DNA of 64,000 nucleotides from Glaciimonas immobilis (GTDB lineage Bacteria > Pseudomonadota > Gammaproteobacteria > Burkholderiales > Burkholderiaceae_D), in the NCBI RefSeq assembly GCF_011947285.1, contig NZ_JAAOZT010000005.1:117507-181506 (forward strand). The letters are read 5' to 3'. Below, piece after piece: positions 38,221-46,107 of the stretch. Below the pieces are notes generated by a model, which worked only from the letters and a program-made list of their open reading frames with translations, searched no databases and was not told the origin of the DNA. The position numbers and the translations under genes were made by a program. The number at the start of each line of letters is the position of its first letter. Within the stretch, counting starts at the first letter, position 1.

Positions 38221-38901
38221 TCATGCTGTGGCCAGCAGGGGATGCAAACCCGTCGCGGTCATTTCAAGGATCCGGTCTGCCGTGTTGGCCGCCGCGATGG
38301 AATGCGTCACCATGATTGCTGATGCACCATTAGCCTTGATCTCGTTACGCAGCAACATCAATACCTCATGCGCTGTTTCGGGATCGAGATTACCGGTCGG
38401 CTCATCCGCCAAAATAAGCTTAGGACGATGCACCAGCGCGCGGGCGATCGCAACACGCTGCATTTCTCCGCCCGATAACTGCCTTGGAAAGTCATCGCCG
38501 CGCCCGCCCAAACCCACTGCCGCCAGCATCTCGGTCGCGCGCCCAAAGTCCAACCCGTTTAATAGCAGCGGCAAGGCGACGTTTTGTTGCAGCGTCAAAT
38601 GCGGCAGCACATGGAAGGCCTGAAAAATAAAGCCTAACTTTTGCCGTCGCAAACGGGTCGCGGCAACGTCATCCAGAGTGGACATGGCAACGCCGTCGAT
38701 CATTACCATACCGGCGTCGCCAACGTCTAGCCCGGCAATCAAATTTAGTAGCGTCGATTTACCGACCCCGGAGTCACCCATCAAAGCCACGTATTCCCCG
38801 GGCTGAAGAGCAAAATCGAGGTGCGCCAAAACGGTGCGCCCATGACCATAGGACTTTTTCAGACCACGACATTCAAGCGCGGGAATGATTAGATTTTTCA
38901 T
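38221..38901 (-). CDS. ABC transporter ATP-binding protein (LolD/YbbA type)
   Basis: The 226-residue ATPase has Walker A GDSGVGKST (near residue 41), the Q-loop FIFQAFHVLPHLT, the signature LSGGEMQR, Walker B LILADEPTGNLD, and the switch histidine in VTHS. The type matches the LolD/MacB/YbbA group that energises FtsX-like permeases. It is the first gene of a three-gene unit with the permease and the AttH-like protein, probably extracting or releasing a hydrophobic substrate at the inner membrane. Confidence 0.95.
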   Translation of the reverse strand: MKNLIIPALECRGLKKSYGHGRTVLAHLDFALQPGEYVALMGDSGVGKSTLLNLIAGLDVGDAGMVMIDGVAMSTLDDVAATRLRRQKLGFIFQAFHVLPHLTLQQNVALPLLLNGLDFGRATEMLAAVGLGGRGDDFPRQLSGGEMQRVAIARALVHRPKLILADEPTGNLDPETAHEVLMLLRNEIKANGASAIMVTHSIAAANTADRILEMTATGLHPLLATA

Positions 38902-39139
38902 TTGATATCATCATTTTTGTATGTCATTTTTTGCACCTCATTTTCGCATCGTGCGGTGTGGTATCGACGTGAGGTCCTAAAAAGCATCGGCATTGAACCG
39001 CAGGCGGAAGGACTAAGCTGAACTGAGTGTAGCGGATCTTGCGTTATCTCGCAGCGCACTGCGGCAAGTGTCGGGACTCGTTTTTTTCGAACCAACAAGG
39101 TTCCGACCAAGCAATAGTACCGATCGCAACTCTAGCTAA

Positions 39140-39793
39140 TCAGGTCACTTTGCGGAATGTCAGATTGATGCGGTATTCGCCAGTCAACGGATGAATTCCG
39201 TGTTTGATCGGCGATACGCCATGAAAAAATAATCGGGCAGGGCCTCCCCACACCACCACATCGCCGTGCGTTAGCGGTATGCGCAAGGGTTTCATCTCAC
39301 GCCGCAGGCCACCAAACTGAAAAGTGGCCGGCAACCCTAAAGATACCGACACTATAGGCGCGTCCAGATCAGGCTCATCCTTGTCTTGATGCAACGACAT
39401 ACGGGCACCGACTGCATAACGATTAATCAGACACGCGTCAGGCACAAAGTCAGGATATCCGGCGCTGCTGGCCGCAGATGCGGCCAGTTGCTGTAACGCG
39501 GCAGGAAGCGCAGGCCATGGCAGTCCGCTCTCTGGATCGGTCCCGGCGTAACGATAACCGCGGCGATCAGTCACCCAGCCATGCGTGCCGCAGCTGGACA
39601 TCGCCGCCGACATCGTCAAACCGCCCGGCGTGATCATATGGCGAAATGGCGCTTGCGTAACCACTTTCTTGATCGCAGTCAACATCAACGCGTCATCGGC
39701 CAAAGCAAACTGCCGCAACACTACCGCACCCGGGCAGATTGGCTCATGCCAAAGACGACGGGACTCTTCTTCTTCAAATAAATTGAACGTCAT
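39140..39793 (-). CDS. alkB: Alpha-ketoglutarate-dependent dioxygenase AlkB (DNA alkylation repair)
   Basis: AlkB oxidatively removes methyl groups from 1-methyladenine and 3-methylcytosine. In this 217-residue protein (E. coli 216) the iron ligands are H135 and D137 in MSLHQDKDE and H191 in FFHGVSP. The 2-oxoglutarate-binding arginines are R208 and R214 in RINLTFRK. The nucleotide-recognition segment SCGTHGWVTDRRGYRY matches E. coli. It stands alone here, with no ada gene nearby; a small ORF lies 37 bases upstream on the same strand. Confidence 0.96.
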   Translation of the reverse strand: MTFNLFEEEESRRLWHEPICPGAVVLRQFALADDALMLTAIKKVVTQAPFRHMITPGGLTMSAAMSSCGTHGWVTDRRGYRYAGTDPESGLPWPALPAALQQLAASAASSAGYPDFVPDACLINRYAVGARMSLHQDKDEPDLDAPIVSVSLGLPATFQFGGLRREMKPLRIPLTHGDVVVWGGPARLFFHGVSPIKHGIHPLTGEYRINLTFRKVT

Positions 39794-39830
39794 TGTTTGA
39801 CCGCTTTACCATCGTTTGATCGTTGAATTT

Positions 39831-39992
39831 TTATTCTACGGTAGCTGACTCATCGCTCGTTACCATAATTTTACGCTCATCTTCATACGCTCTACTGACG
39901 TCATATTCTTTGAACACACAAGGTAAGAATTCAGATTTGGCTGCGGCAACTTTCCTGCGCTCTAAGCAAGATGTCTTGGAACCGAACAGCAT
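39831..39992 (-). CDS. Possible 53-residue small protein upstream of alkB
   Basis: The minus-strand frame from the ATG at 39992 gives 53 residues with protein-like composition: SCLERRKVAAAKSEFLPC in the first half and KEYDVSRAYEDERKIMVTSD in the second. It is rich in charged residues and has two cysteines. I see no strong ribosome site, and I do not recognise a family. It could be co-transcribed with alkB. The competing plus-strand frame over the same bases has a less protein-like composition. Confidence 0.42.
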   Translation of the reverse strand: MLFGSKTSCLERRKVAAAKSEFLPCVFKEYDVSRAYEDERKIMVTSDESATVE

Positions 39993-40113
39993 CGCGCCAG
40001 AAGGTTGTCGTCTGTGTGTGGTTGAATGGTTGCAATAAATGCGGGCAAGGATGGCTTAACGTACCCTATATTACGTCACTAAGCGGTCGTCCTTTTCAAG
40101 GAACAACGGGCTG

Positions 40114-40177
40114 AAAAAAAGCCCGCATAACCTTACGGTAGCGGGCTAATCCAAACCTTAGAGGTGTTGGAGGAGAC
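40114..40177 (-). ncRNA. Small RNA with a 5' anti-Shine-Dalgarno motif and intrinsic terminator
   Basis: On the minus strand, an extended -10 promoter leads into a predicted RNA of about 64 bases. Its 5' end is GUCUCCUCC, complementary to a strong Shine-Dalgarno sequence. A first hairpin pairs CCAA-C-ACCU with AGGU-UUGG around CUA. The RNA ends in a terminator with a GCCCGC/GCGGGC stem capped by an inner ACC/GGU pairing, followed by seven U. From memory this matches the design of the Rfam family called Betaproteobacteria toxic small RNA, whose anti-SD sequence is thought to block translation initiation. No protein-coding role fits the segment. The exact ends are predicted from promoter and terminator only. 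Confidence 0.75.
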
Positions 40178-40183
40178 AACTTT

Positions 40184-40211
40184 ACTATAGCATGTGCTTG
40201 AAGCGATGCAA
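40184..40211 (-). promoter_or_regulatory. Promoter of the anti-Shine-Dalgarno sRNA
   Basis: The minus strand carries TTGCAT (40206-40211), a 16-base spacer, and the extended -10 TGC-TATAGT (TATAGT at 40184-40189). The predicted start is near 40177. Confidence 0.65.
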
Positions 40212-40553
40212 TATAAAAAAATATTATTTACAAGTAATTCTGGATTAACGCGGCATTGCCCACGGCATTGCACCTACTGTCGCGCTATGGCGACTGGTAA
40301 ACATTAGTTGTCTTCATTTACAAAATTAGAACCCCGTTCCTGGGACGCAAGTATAAGCGACAGTATCTCGATGCCTCCGCACCCATGCCAGTCCCAGCGC
40401 AGTCTTATTTGATAAATAGCAGGGTTGGCCTTGAAGAACTACGTAAGAAGATGTCCGGCGCGGCGCGGGGTAGCCAGTGGAACAGGTGTAAAAGAAAATA
40501 TCAAAAAAGCCTCGCACGTAACATCCTGGTATTCAAACCAGCCCCCTTATGAT

Positions 40554-40570
40554 ATAGTCCCCTACCCTAT
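40554..40570. promoter_or_regulatory. Candidate RcnR/DmeR operator upstream of dmeR
   Basis: ATAG-tccccTAcc-CTAT has a C-rich centre flanked by an inverted ATAG/CTAT pair. This is the general form of RcnR/DmeR/CsoR sites, a G/C tract between AT-rich arms. It lies 16 bases before the dmeR ATG and follows a -10-like TATGAT, so binding would block transcription. Confidence 0.4.
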
Positions 40571-40586
40571 TACTGGAACTAAAGAC

Positions 40587-40868
40587 ATGGGCCACACTAT
40601 CCGCGACAAACAAAAACTACTCAATCGCGTACGGCGCATTCGGGGGCAAATCGATGCGATCGAGCGGGCCTTGAGTGACGAAAGCGAGTGCATTACCGTT
40701 TTGCAGCAAATTACCAGTTGCAGGGGTGCGATGAACGGCTTACTGGCCGTGGTGCTAGAAGACCATATTCGCACGCACTTAGTCGATGCGGACCCGCATG
40801 CCCACGCCGGAGAACAAGGCGATGCCAAAGAGCAACTGATCGAAGTTGTTCACAGCTATTTTAAGTGA
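40587..40868 (+). CDS. dmeR: RcnR/DmeR-type nickel/cobalt-responsive repressor
   Basis: The ATG at 40587 gives 93 residues, all-helical, of the CsoR/RcnR/FrmR family (KLLNRVRRIRGQIDAIERAL). The residues H3, C35, H60 and H64 match the nickel/cobalt ligands of E. coli RcnR, whereas FrmR formaldehyde sensors have Pro2 and lack the extra histidines. An additional Cys45 is present. The next gene is a DmeF-type exporter, as in the dmeRF operon of Rhizobium. The metal should release the repressor from the C-tract operator just upstream. Confidence 0.9.
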   Translation: MGHTIRDKQKLLNRVRRIRGQIDAIERALSDESECITVLQQITSCRGAMNGLLAVVLEDHIRTHLVDADPHAHAGEQGDAKEQLIEVVHSYFK

Positions 40869-40875
40869 GCTTGCA

Positions 40876-42153
40876 ATGAACAATCTTTATGATGCCCCGT
40901 TTGAGCTTGACCATCAGCACGTTTTTTTAGGTGAAGGCCATGACAAAAACGAACGTAAAACCTGGGCTGTAATCGTGCTGTGCAGTGCGATGATGCTGGC
41001 CGAAATTATTGGTGGCCACCTATTTGGCTCTTTGGCCCTGGTCGCCGATGGCATGCACATGTCTACCCATGCGGGGGCGATGCTGATCGCGGCGCTGGCG
41101 TACACCTACGCGCGCAAACATGCCAACGACAACCGCTTTGTATTTGGCACCGGTAAGTTAGGTGACCTGGCGGGATTTTCCAGTGCAATTATCCTTGCGA
41201 TGATTGCTTTACTTATTGGCTATGAAGCCGTGGTCCGACTGCTGTCACCGATACCGATCAGCTTTAGTGAAGCCATTCCGATTGCGGTGGTAGGATTATT
41301 GGTAAATATTGCCAGCGCATGGTTATTGAGCGGCGGCGACCATCATGGACACAGCCACGGACATGCGGACGGTGCGCCACATGATAATGCCGCGCATGAC
41401 CACGGCGATGAAGCACACATCATCAAGACGTCCGCCGGTGTGTTCGTACTCTCGATTTTTGAGGATGGCGTTTCACCTGTTTTTCGTATTCACGCAGAAA
41501 CTACAGATGCCAATTTATCCCCTGGCGAAATGACGGTCACGACCGTGCGTCCGGAGGGTACACGTCAGCTATTTTCGTTTGCAAAAAAAGCGGATTTTTT
41601 GGAGTCAACCACTGATATTCCTGAACCTCACGCGTTTAAAGCGCTAGTTACTCTGGCCCGAGATGTTCACAGTGTTGCCTTTGAAGAGCACGCTCATCAC
41701 CCAGAAAATGACGGCATTGATCGCCGCGACCACAATATGCGCGCGGCCTATGTTCACGTTATCGCCGATGCTGCAGTCTCGGTATTAGCGATCATTGGGC
41801 TTCTCTTAGCAAAATCATTTGGATGGTTATGGATGGACCCGCTCGCTGGTTTAGTCGGTGCGTTGGTCATTGCTAACTGGTCCTACGGCCTGATCCGGGA
41901 TACAGGCGCAAACCTGATGGACGTCAGCCCTAACGATGTATTACCAAGCAAGGTCAGGGCAATTGTTAACAGCGCGGGTGATAAGTTAATTGATTTGCAT
42001 GTTTGGCGTCTGGGCCCTGGTCACTTTGGTGCAGTTGTTTCTGTCGTCACCCAGGAGACGACGCACGGTCCAGCGTTCTATCAGCGTCTGTTGCGGAAAG
42101 TCACAGGGTTATCGCACATAACAGTTGAAGTCCATACGCCACAGTCGGTCTGA
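40876..42153 (+). CDS. dmeF: DmeF-type Co/Ni cation diffusion facilitator
   Basis: A 425-residue CDF exporter. The N-terminus has DHQHVFLGEGHDKNERKTW, typical of DmeF. Metal-site residues are in helix 2 (LVADGMHMSTHAGAM) and helix 5 (YVHVIADAAVSV). A histidine-rich loop follows helix 4 (DHHGHSHGHADGAPHDNAAH). Beyond that loop lies an insert of about 90 residues (FVLSIFEDGVSPVFRIHAET, then MTVTTVRPEGTRQLFSFAKK) that standard CDF proteins of about 300-320 residues lack. The C-terminal cytosolic domain ends VEVHTPQSV. It starts seven bases after dmeR. Confidence 0.93.
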   Translation: MNNLYDAPFELDHQHVFLGEGHDKNERKTWAVIVLCSAMMLAEIIGGHLFGSLALVADGMHMSTHAGAMLIAALAYTYARKHANDNRFVFGTGKLGDLAGFSSAIILAMIALLIGYEAVVRLLSPIPISFSEAIPIAVVGLLVNIASAWLLSGGDHHGHSHGHADGAPHDNAAHDHGDEAHIIKTSAGVFVLSIFEDGVSPVFRIHAETTDANLSPGEMTVTTVRPEGTRQLFSFAKKADFLESTTDIPEPHAFKALVTLARDVHSVAFEEHAHHPENDGIDRRDHNMRAAYVHVIADAAVSVLAIIGLLLAKSFGWLWMDPLAGLVGALVIANWSYGLIRDTGANLMDVSPNDVLPSKVRAIVNSAGDKLIDLHVWRLGPGHFGAVVSVVTQETTHGPAFYQRLLRKVTGLSHITVEVHTPQSV

Positions 42154-42154
42154 T

Positions 42155-42340
42155 ATGAGTGTCCGCTCACCCTGCATTGAGATATGTAAATTTGACGGAA
42201 AAACCGGTTTCTGCATTGCTTGCCTGCGCACGCGCGACGAGTGCAAAGAATGGAAAAAAATGAAAGATAACCGACGTCATCAAATCATTAATGACCGACC
42301 AAGAAGAGAATCAAAATTGCCCGGCGATGTCCAATCATAG
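42155..42340 (+). CDS. DUF1289 family small protein
   Basis: The 61-residue protein starts one base after the dmeF stop. It has the DUF1289 pattern SPCIEICKFDGKTGFCIACLRT (residues 5-26), four cysteines spaced as a small metal-binding knuckle, then EWKKM and a basic tail. It is probably translated with dmeRF. Proteins of this family bind a metal or iron-sulfur centre in structural models, but no function is established. Here it could be a metal buffer or simply a passenger. Confidence 0.85.
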   Translation: MSVRSPCIEICKFDGKTGFCIACLRTRDECKEWKKMKDNRRHQIINDRPRRESKLPGDVQS

Positions 42341-42423
42341 CCACAGCTCAACACTAGTTGACTGGTAAGACATCCGCAACTAGCAGGAATAATACCTTAA
42401 TGTAGTTAACCATCGGAAATATC

Positions 42424-43482
42424 ATGCATAAAGGCGTTATCTACGCGTTCCTGGCCGCAGCATTATTTGGTGCCAGTACGCCGTTTGCCAAGTTACTGGT
42501 GGGCCAAATGGCACCCGTTATGGCCGCCGGACTGCTTTATCTGGGAAGCGGTGTCGGTCTGCTCGCCTGGTATGCACTCCGGTCGATCGCAACTTACGGC
42601 CGGGAAAAGCGCACGGACGGACTAAAGGGTCGCGATCTACCGTGGCTAGCAGGAGCCATCCTGTTCGGTGGTGTCGCGGGGCCTGTCTTGCTGCTGGTCG
42701 GTCTGATGCACACGCCGGCTTCGTCCGCGTCGTTATTGCTCAATATGGAAGGCGTATTAACGGCCTTACTAGCCTGGTTTGTTTTTCGTGAAAATTTCGA
42801 CCGTCGTATCTTTTTGGGGATGATATTTATTGTATCGGCGGGCATTTTATTATCCGGGCAACTCGGTAGCGAGCTGGGTACACCGTGGGGCGCGCTGGCG
42901 ATCATTGCCGCCTGTTTATGTTGGGCTATCGATAATAATTTGACGCGTAAAGTATCCGGTAGCGATGCCGTGCAAGTAGCGGGAATCAAAGGGCTGGTAG
43001 CTGGCCTGGTGAACCTCTCGATTGCGTTCTCTCTCGGTTATGCGGTGCCGGAAGCGCGCAGCATATTGAGCGCCGGAATCGTCGGCTTCTGTGGATACGG
43101 CCTTAGTCTGGTGATGTTTGTATTGGCGCTGAGGCATCTGGGCGCAGCACGGACCGGTGCCTACTTTTCTGCTGCGCCGTTCGTCGGCGCGATCATGTCA
43201 TTGTGGATGCTGGGTGATATTCCCGGTAATGTGTTCTGGATCAGTGCGGTACTGATGGCAATCGGCATCTGGTTGCATGTGACCGAAAGACACGGGCATG
43301 CGCACACCCATTTACCGATGCAGCATCCGCATTCTCATCTGCATTACCATGATAGTCATCATCAGCATACGCATGACTTCCCATGGGACGGCGAAGAACC
43401 GCATAACCACGCGCATCAGCAGCAACATTTGGTCCATACCCATGCGCATTTTCCAGACTTGCATCATCGCCATCGCCATTAA
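42424..43482 (+). CDS. DMT (EamA) family transporter with a histidine-rich C-terminal tail
   Basis: The 352-residue protein has ten membrane helices in two EamA repeats (FLAAALFGASTPFAKLLVGQ at the N-terminus, GAARTGAYFSAAPFVGAIMS in the second). After the last helix comes a tail of about 65 residues with more than 25 histidines (HGHAHTHLPMQHPHSHLHYH and onwards), which should bind Ni, Co or Zn. It lies 83 bases after DUF1289 and probably belongs to the same metal-resistance group. Export of a metal complex or chelator is possible; the substrate is unknown. Confidence 0.85.
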   Translation: MHKGVIYAFLAAALFGASTPFAKLLVGQMAPVMAAGLLYLGSGVGLLAWYALRSIATYGREKRTDGLKGRDLPWLAGAILFGGVAGPVLLLVGLMHTPASSASLLLNMEGVLTALLAWFVFRENFDRRIFLGMIFIVSAGILLSGQLGSELGTPWGALAIIAACLCWAIDNNLTRKVSGSDAVQVAGIKGLVAGLVNLSIAFSLGYAVPEARSILSAGIVGFCGYGLSLVMFVLALRHLGAARTGAYFSAAPFVGAIMSLWMLGDIPGNVFWISAVLMAIGIWLHVTERHGHAHTHLPMQHPHSHLHYHDSHHQHTHDFPWDGEEPHNHAHQQQHLVHTHAHFPDLHHRHRH

Positions 43483-43550
43483 AGATTACCCACTTCAATC
43501 GGCGTCGTAAAAAGTACTGATTTCTCGTACTCTGAGACCCTCTTGAGGTG

Positions 43551-44900
43551 TTAAGCCATCGGCACGAACACACGGACGCACAGACCGGACTGCCTTACCT
43601 CGTCTGAAAACCCTAGTTGAATCTCAGCGCCAATCCGGTCGGTGACGGCCTTAACGATGGAAAGGCCCAGGCCCGATCCAACCTGATCGCTCCCAAGCGT
43701 GCGATAAAACGGATCAAACACCCGCACCCGTTCGGCGAGTTGAATACCTGACCCCGTGTCCTGAATCCGCAATATTGCACGGCCTTTCTCAGTAGTAACA
43801 GAGAGGTCAACCCTGCCGCCATCAGGCGTGTAACGGATGGCGTTATCCACCAGATTCTTGACTACCGCCATCAGATCCAGTTCATTCACCCAGAGTTGTG
43901 CGTCCTGGTCCCCTACCACCCCAATATCAATACGCTTGGCTTCTGCCAGTGGCAGCAGGTCTTCTAATACGTGTCTATAAATGTGTTGTACCGATACCGA
44001 CGCATTGGGTTGGTCGGGTGCGGATTGGGCTTTGGCCAAGGTGAGAAGTTGATCCAGCAGGTTGCGGCCGCGTTCGATGCCCCGACGTAGCGTCAAAAGA
44101 CGTTCGCGCGCAAGGTCAGACATCTCCGCCTGGTCCAGTCGCTCCGCTTGCAATGATAAGGCGGTCAACGGGGACCGGAGCTCATGCGCCGCGTCCGCAA
44201 CAAACCGCCGCTGCGTTTCCATCGACTGATCAACGCGGGCTAATAGCCGATTGATCGCCACCACGAACGGGCGCACTTCCGCGGGAAGATGACTTTCCTC
44301 GATCGGGTGTAAAGCTTGTTCGGCGCGCTGGTCGATCTCCGCCGACAAAGAAGCAATGGGCCGGAACATCTTGCGTACCAGGTCGGCCACAATCAAAAGT
44401 AAGATGGGAACCAAGATTAAAAATGGCATCAAGGTGCGCAACGCGCTTTCGCGTGCAATTTCATCCCGAAAACCAGTTTCCTGCGCCACGGCGATGCGCT
44501 GGCCGCTGGGCGTTGTTTTGACCAGCACACGGAACGGCTCGCGGTTAACGTCAAGCGTATGCAAGCCATCGATAAGCGTGATCGGTAAATTTAGCGGCCC
44601 GCCCTCGATACCTTCACCGACAGTCCTGCCCTTTTCCAGATATTGAACGATGACGCGCGACTCCTCATCGCTGCCTTTGGCACGTCCATCGTCGCCGAAA
44701 TGCTCAAGCGGGAGATGCCGCCGATCAAACAGCGCCGCCACCTGGCGCAGCATGTCGTCCTGTAACTCATGGGCCTCGTCAAAGGCGGATACAAAAGCAA
44801 AAATACCTGCTACCAACGCGATGAGCAAAATGGTCAGAGATAATGAAACAGACAATTTAAGCTGAACCGATTCATTTAAGCGTTTTTTGAAACCATCCAT
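43551..44900 (-). CDS. Sensor histidine kinase (QseC/TctE-like)
   Basis: The 449-residue kinase has membrane helices at about 18-40 and 157-175 enclosing a periplasmic sensor of about 115 residues. A HAMP-like linker (FRPIASLSAEIDQRAEQALH) follows, then the H box with H239 in DAAHELRSPLTAL. The ATPase domain has the N box NLVDNAIRYTPDGG, the G1 box IQDTGSGI and the G2 box VGSGLGLSIV. It overlaps its response regulator gene by 25 bases, so the two are co-translated. The signal is unknown. Confidence 0.94.
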   Translation of the reverse strand: MDGFKKRLNESVQLKLSVSLSLTILLIALVAGIFAFVSAFDEAHELQDDMLRQVAALFDRRHLPLEHFGDDGRAKGSDEESRVIVQYLEKGRTVGEGIEGGPLNLPITLIDGLHTLDVNREPFRVLVKTTPSGQRIAVAQETGFRDEIARESALRTLMPFLILVPILLLIVADLVRKMFRPIASLSAEIDQRAEQALHPIEESHLPAEVRPFVVAINRLLARVDQSMETQRRFVADAAHELRSPLTALSLQAERLDQAEMSDLARERLLTLRRGIERGRNLLDQLLTLAKAQSAPDQPNASVSVQHIYRHVLEDLLPLAEAKRIDIGVVGDQDAQLWVNELDLMAVVKNLVDNAIRYTPDGGRVDLSVTTEKGRAILRIQDTGSGIQLAERVRVFDPFYRTLGSDQVGSGLGLSIVKAVTDRIGAEIQLGFSDEVRQSGLCVRVFVPMA

Positions 44901-45541
44901 CCAACCCCCCGCACATTCTTAATAACCTCGCTGCCCAACTTGCGCCGTAGCGCATGGATCAGGAATTCGACAGCATTGCTCTCAACCTCTTCGCCCCATC
45001 CATAAATACGGTCTTCAAGATCGCTGCGCGAGAGAATAGCACCGGGACGTGCCAGCAAAGCTTGCAACAAGGCGAACTCACGGTTAGAAAGTTGTACTGA
45101 AGGGCCATCTTTGACCGCAGCCTCGCGCGTGGCCGGATCGAGTGACACCACGCCGTTGCTGAGCATCGGTGTTGCGCTCCCTCCCTTTCGCCGCAGTACT
45201 GCGCGCATACGGGCCAGCAGTTCGGCCATGGCAAACGGTTTGAGCACGTAGTCATCAGCGCCACCGTCCAGTCCGCGCAGTCGGTCATCAAGGCTGTCGC
45301 GGGCGGTGATGATGAGCAGTGGAACCGGATTATCTTTCGCGCGAATGCTGGTCAGCACTTCTAGCCCATCCTTACCTGGAAGGCCAAGATCAAGTAGCAC
45401 CAGATCGTAGTGCTGCAAACTTAGTGTGTTGAGGGCAGTTTGCCCGTTCTTGACCCAGTCGGCAGCGTAAGAGGCGTCTTTCAATGCCGCCTGGATAGCC
45501 TCGCCAATCATCGTGTCGTCTTCCACCAGCAATATTCGCAT
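44876..45541 (-). CDS. OmpR-family response regulator (QseB-like)
   Basis: The 221-residue regulator has a receiver domain with acidic residues at 8-9, the phosphorylation site D51 in LVLLDLGLPGKDG, and the lysine in LKPFAMAELLAR. The C-terminal winged helix contains RSDLEDRIYGWGEEVESNAV and ALRRKLGSEVIKNVRGVGW, as in QseB. It is followed by the kinase gene with overlap. Upstream on the same strand lie a lipoprotein and a COG4705 membrane protein gene, possible targets or signal partners. Confidence 0.95.
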   Translation of the reverse strand: MRILLVEDDTMIGEAIQAALKDASYAADWVKNGQTALNTLSLQHYDLVLLDLGLPGKDGLEVLTSIRAKDNPVPLLIITARDSLDDRLRGLDGGADDYVLKPFAMAELLARMRAVLRRKGGSATPMLSNGVVSLDPATREAAVKDGPSVQLSNREFALLQALLARPGAILSRSDLEDRIYGWGEEVESNAVEFLIHALRRKLGSEVIKNVRGVGWMVSKNA

Positions 45542-45641
45542 TTCTCATCCTAGGGCCGATAGTAACTCAATGCACGGTGCTTGCAGTTATTGCTTGAATA
45601 ATCAGATAGTGATTAGTATAAAAGCAAACAAGGCCGCTAGG

Positions 45642-46094
45642 TCAGAGTTTTGCCTGTAGTGAGTCAAAAGTGGCCAGCAGGTCTGCCATCGCCTTCTTGC
45701 TGTCGATTTGATTCGGCGTATCTGCCCGCAGCGTACTCAGGGCATGGTCGATGGACTTATCCAGAATGTGCCAGTCATTCGCCGCGCGTGGTTTCAAGCC
45801 TGCTTCTGCCGAGTCCCATGCCAACTCCAGATCTTTGATCCTCGTCTTCGCGGCGGGTAGATCGCCTTTATCCACCATGGCGGCAACATCTGCCGCGATA
45901 CCCCGAAAAGTAGACAGATCGCCTAATTGAGATGCCTTGCTGTTCTGCGTTGCAGCGTCAAGTTGGGCCGTCGCTGTTGAGGCAGATCCAGCAGCACCCG
46001 TGTCGGCAGGCTTGGAACATCCCGCCGCCAAAACTAATAAAGCCAAAGCAGATGCACCAATAACCGAGCGGTTTAGTGAGTGTAAAAATCGCAT
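45642..46094 (-). CDS. Lipoprotein of unknown function
   Basis: The ATG at 46094 gives 150 residues with a lipobox [13 protein letters not shown] (cysteine near residue 25). An Ala/Ser/Thr linker follows, and then a helical domain ([40 protein letters not shown]) that looks like a four-helix bundle. It starts 13 bases after the COG4705 gene, 100 bases before the response regulator, all on one strand. I recognise it only as a histidine-kinase-associated hypothetical lipoprotein. It could act as a periplasmic sensor aid. Confidence 0.75.
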   Translation of the reverse strand: MRFLHSLNRSVIGASALALLVLAAGCSKPADTGAAGSASTATAQLDAATQNSKASQLGDLSTFRGIAADVAAMVDKGDLPAAKTRIKDLELAWDSAEAGLKPRAANDWHILDKSIDHALSTLRADTPNQIDSKKAMADLLATFDSLQAKL

Positions 46095-46107
46095 TTTTTT
46101 CCTTAAG

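Larger units (their letters stand above)
39993..40586. other. Intergenic region holding an sRNA gene and the dmeR operator
   Basis: About 590 bases. They contain the anti-Shine-Dalgarno sRNA (40114-40177, minus) with its promoter, and the putative dmeR control site near 40554. The rest, about 40212-40540, holds nothing I can support. Confidence 0.6.

Noticed and set aside
34483..38901. Lipoprotein-release Lol system
   Set aside because: The ATPase resembles LolD, but the permease has the fused two-FtsX layout of YbbP-type proteins and the third gene is AttH-like, which fits a different transporter.
39823..40038. Plus-strand ORF upstream of the sRNA
   Set aside because: It overlaps the more protein-like minus-strand 53-codon frame, has no ribosome site, and its composition is serine/leucine-rich without a recognisable domain.
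40192..40248. Short ORF after the ggaggagac sequence on the plus strand (18 codons)
   Set aside because: Spacing from the Shine-Dalgarno-like sequence is too long, and the segment is better explained as the reverse complement of the anti-SD sRNA and its promoter.
42354..42383. ctagttg/caactag inverted repeat between DUF1289 and the DMT gene
   Set aside because: A 7-base stem with a 16-base loop and no U tract is weak; it may be chance.
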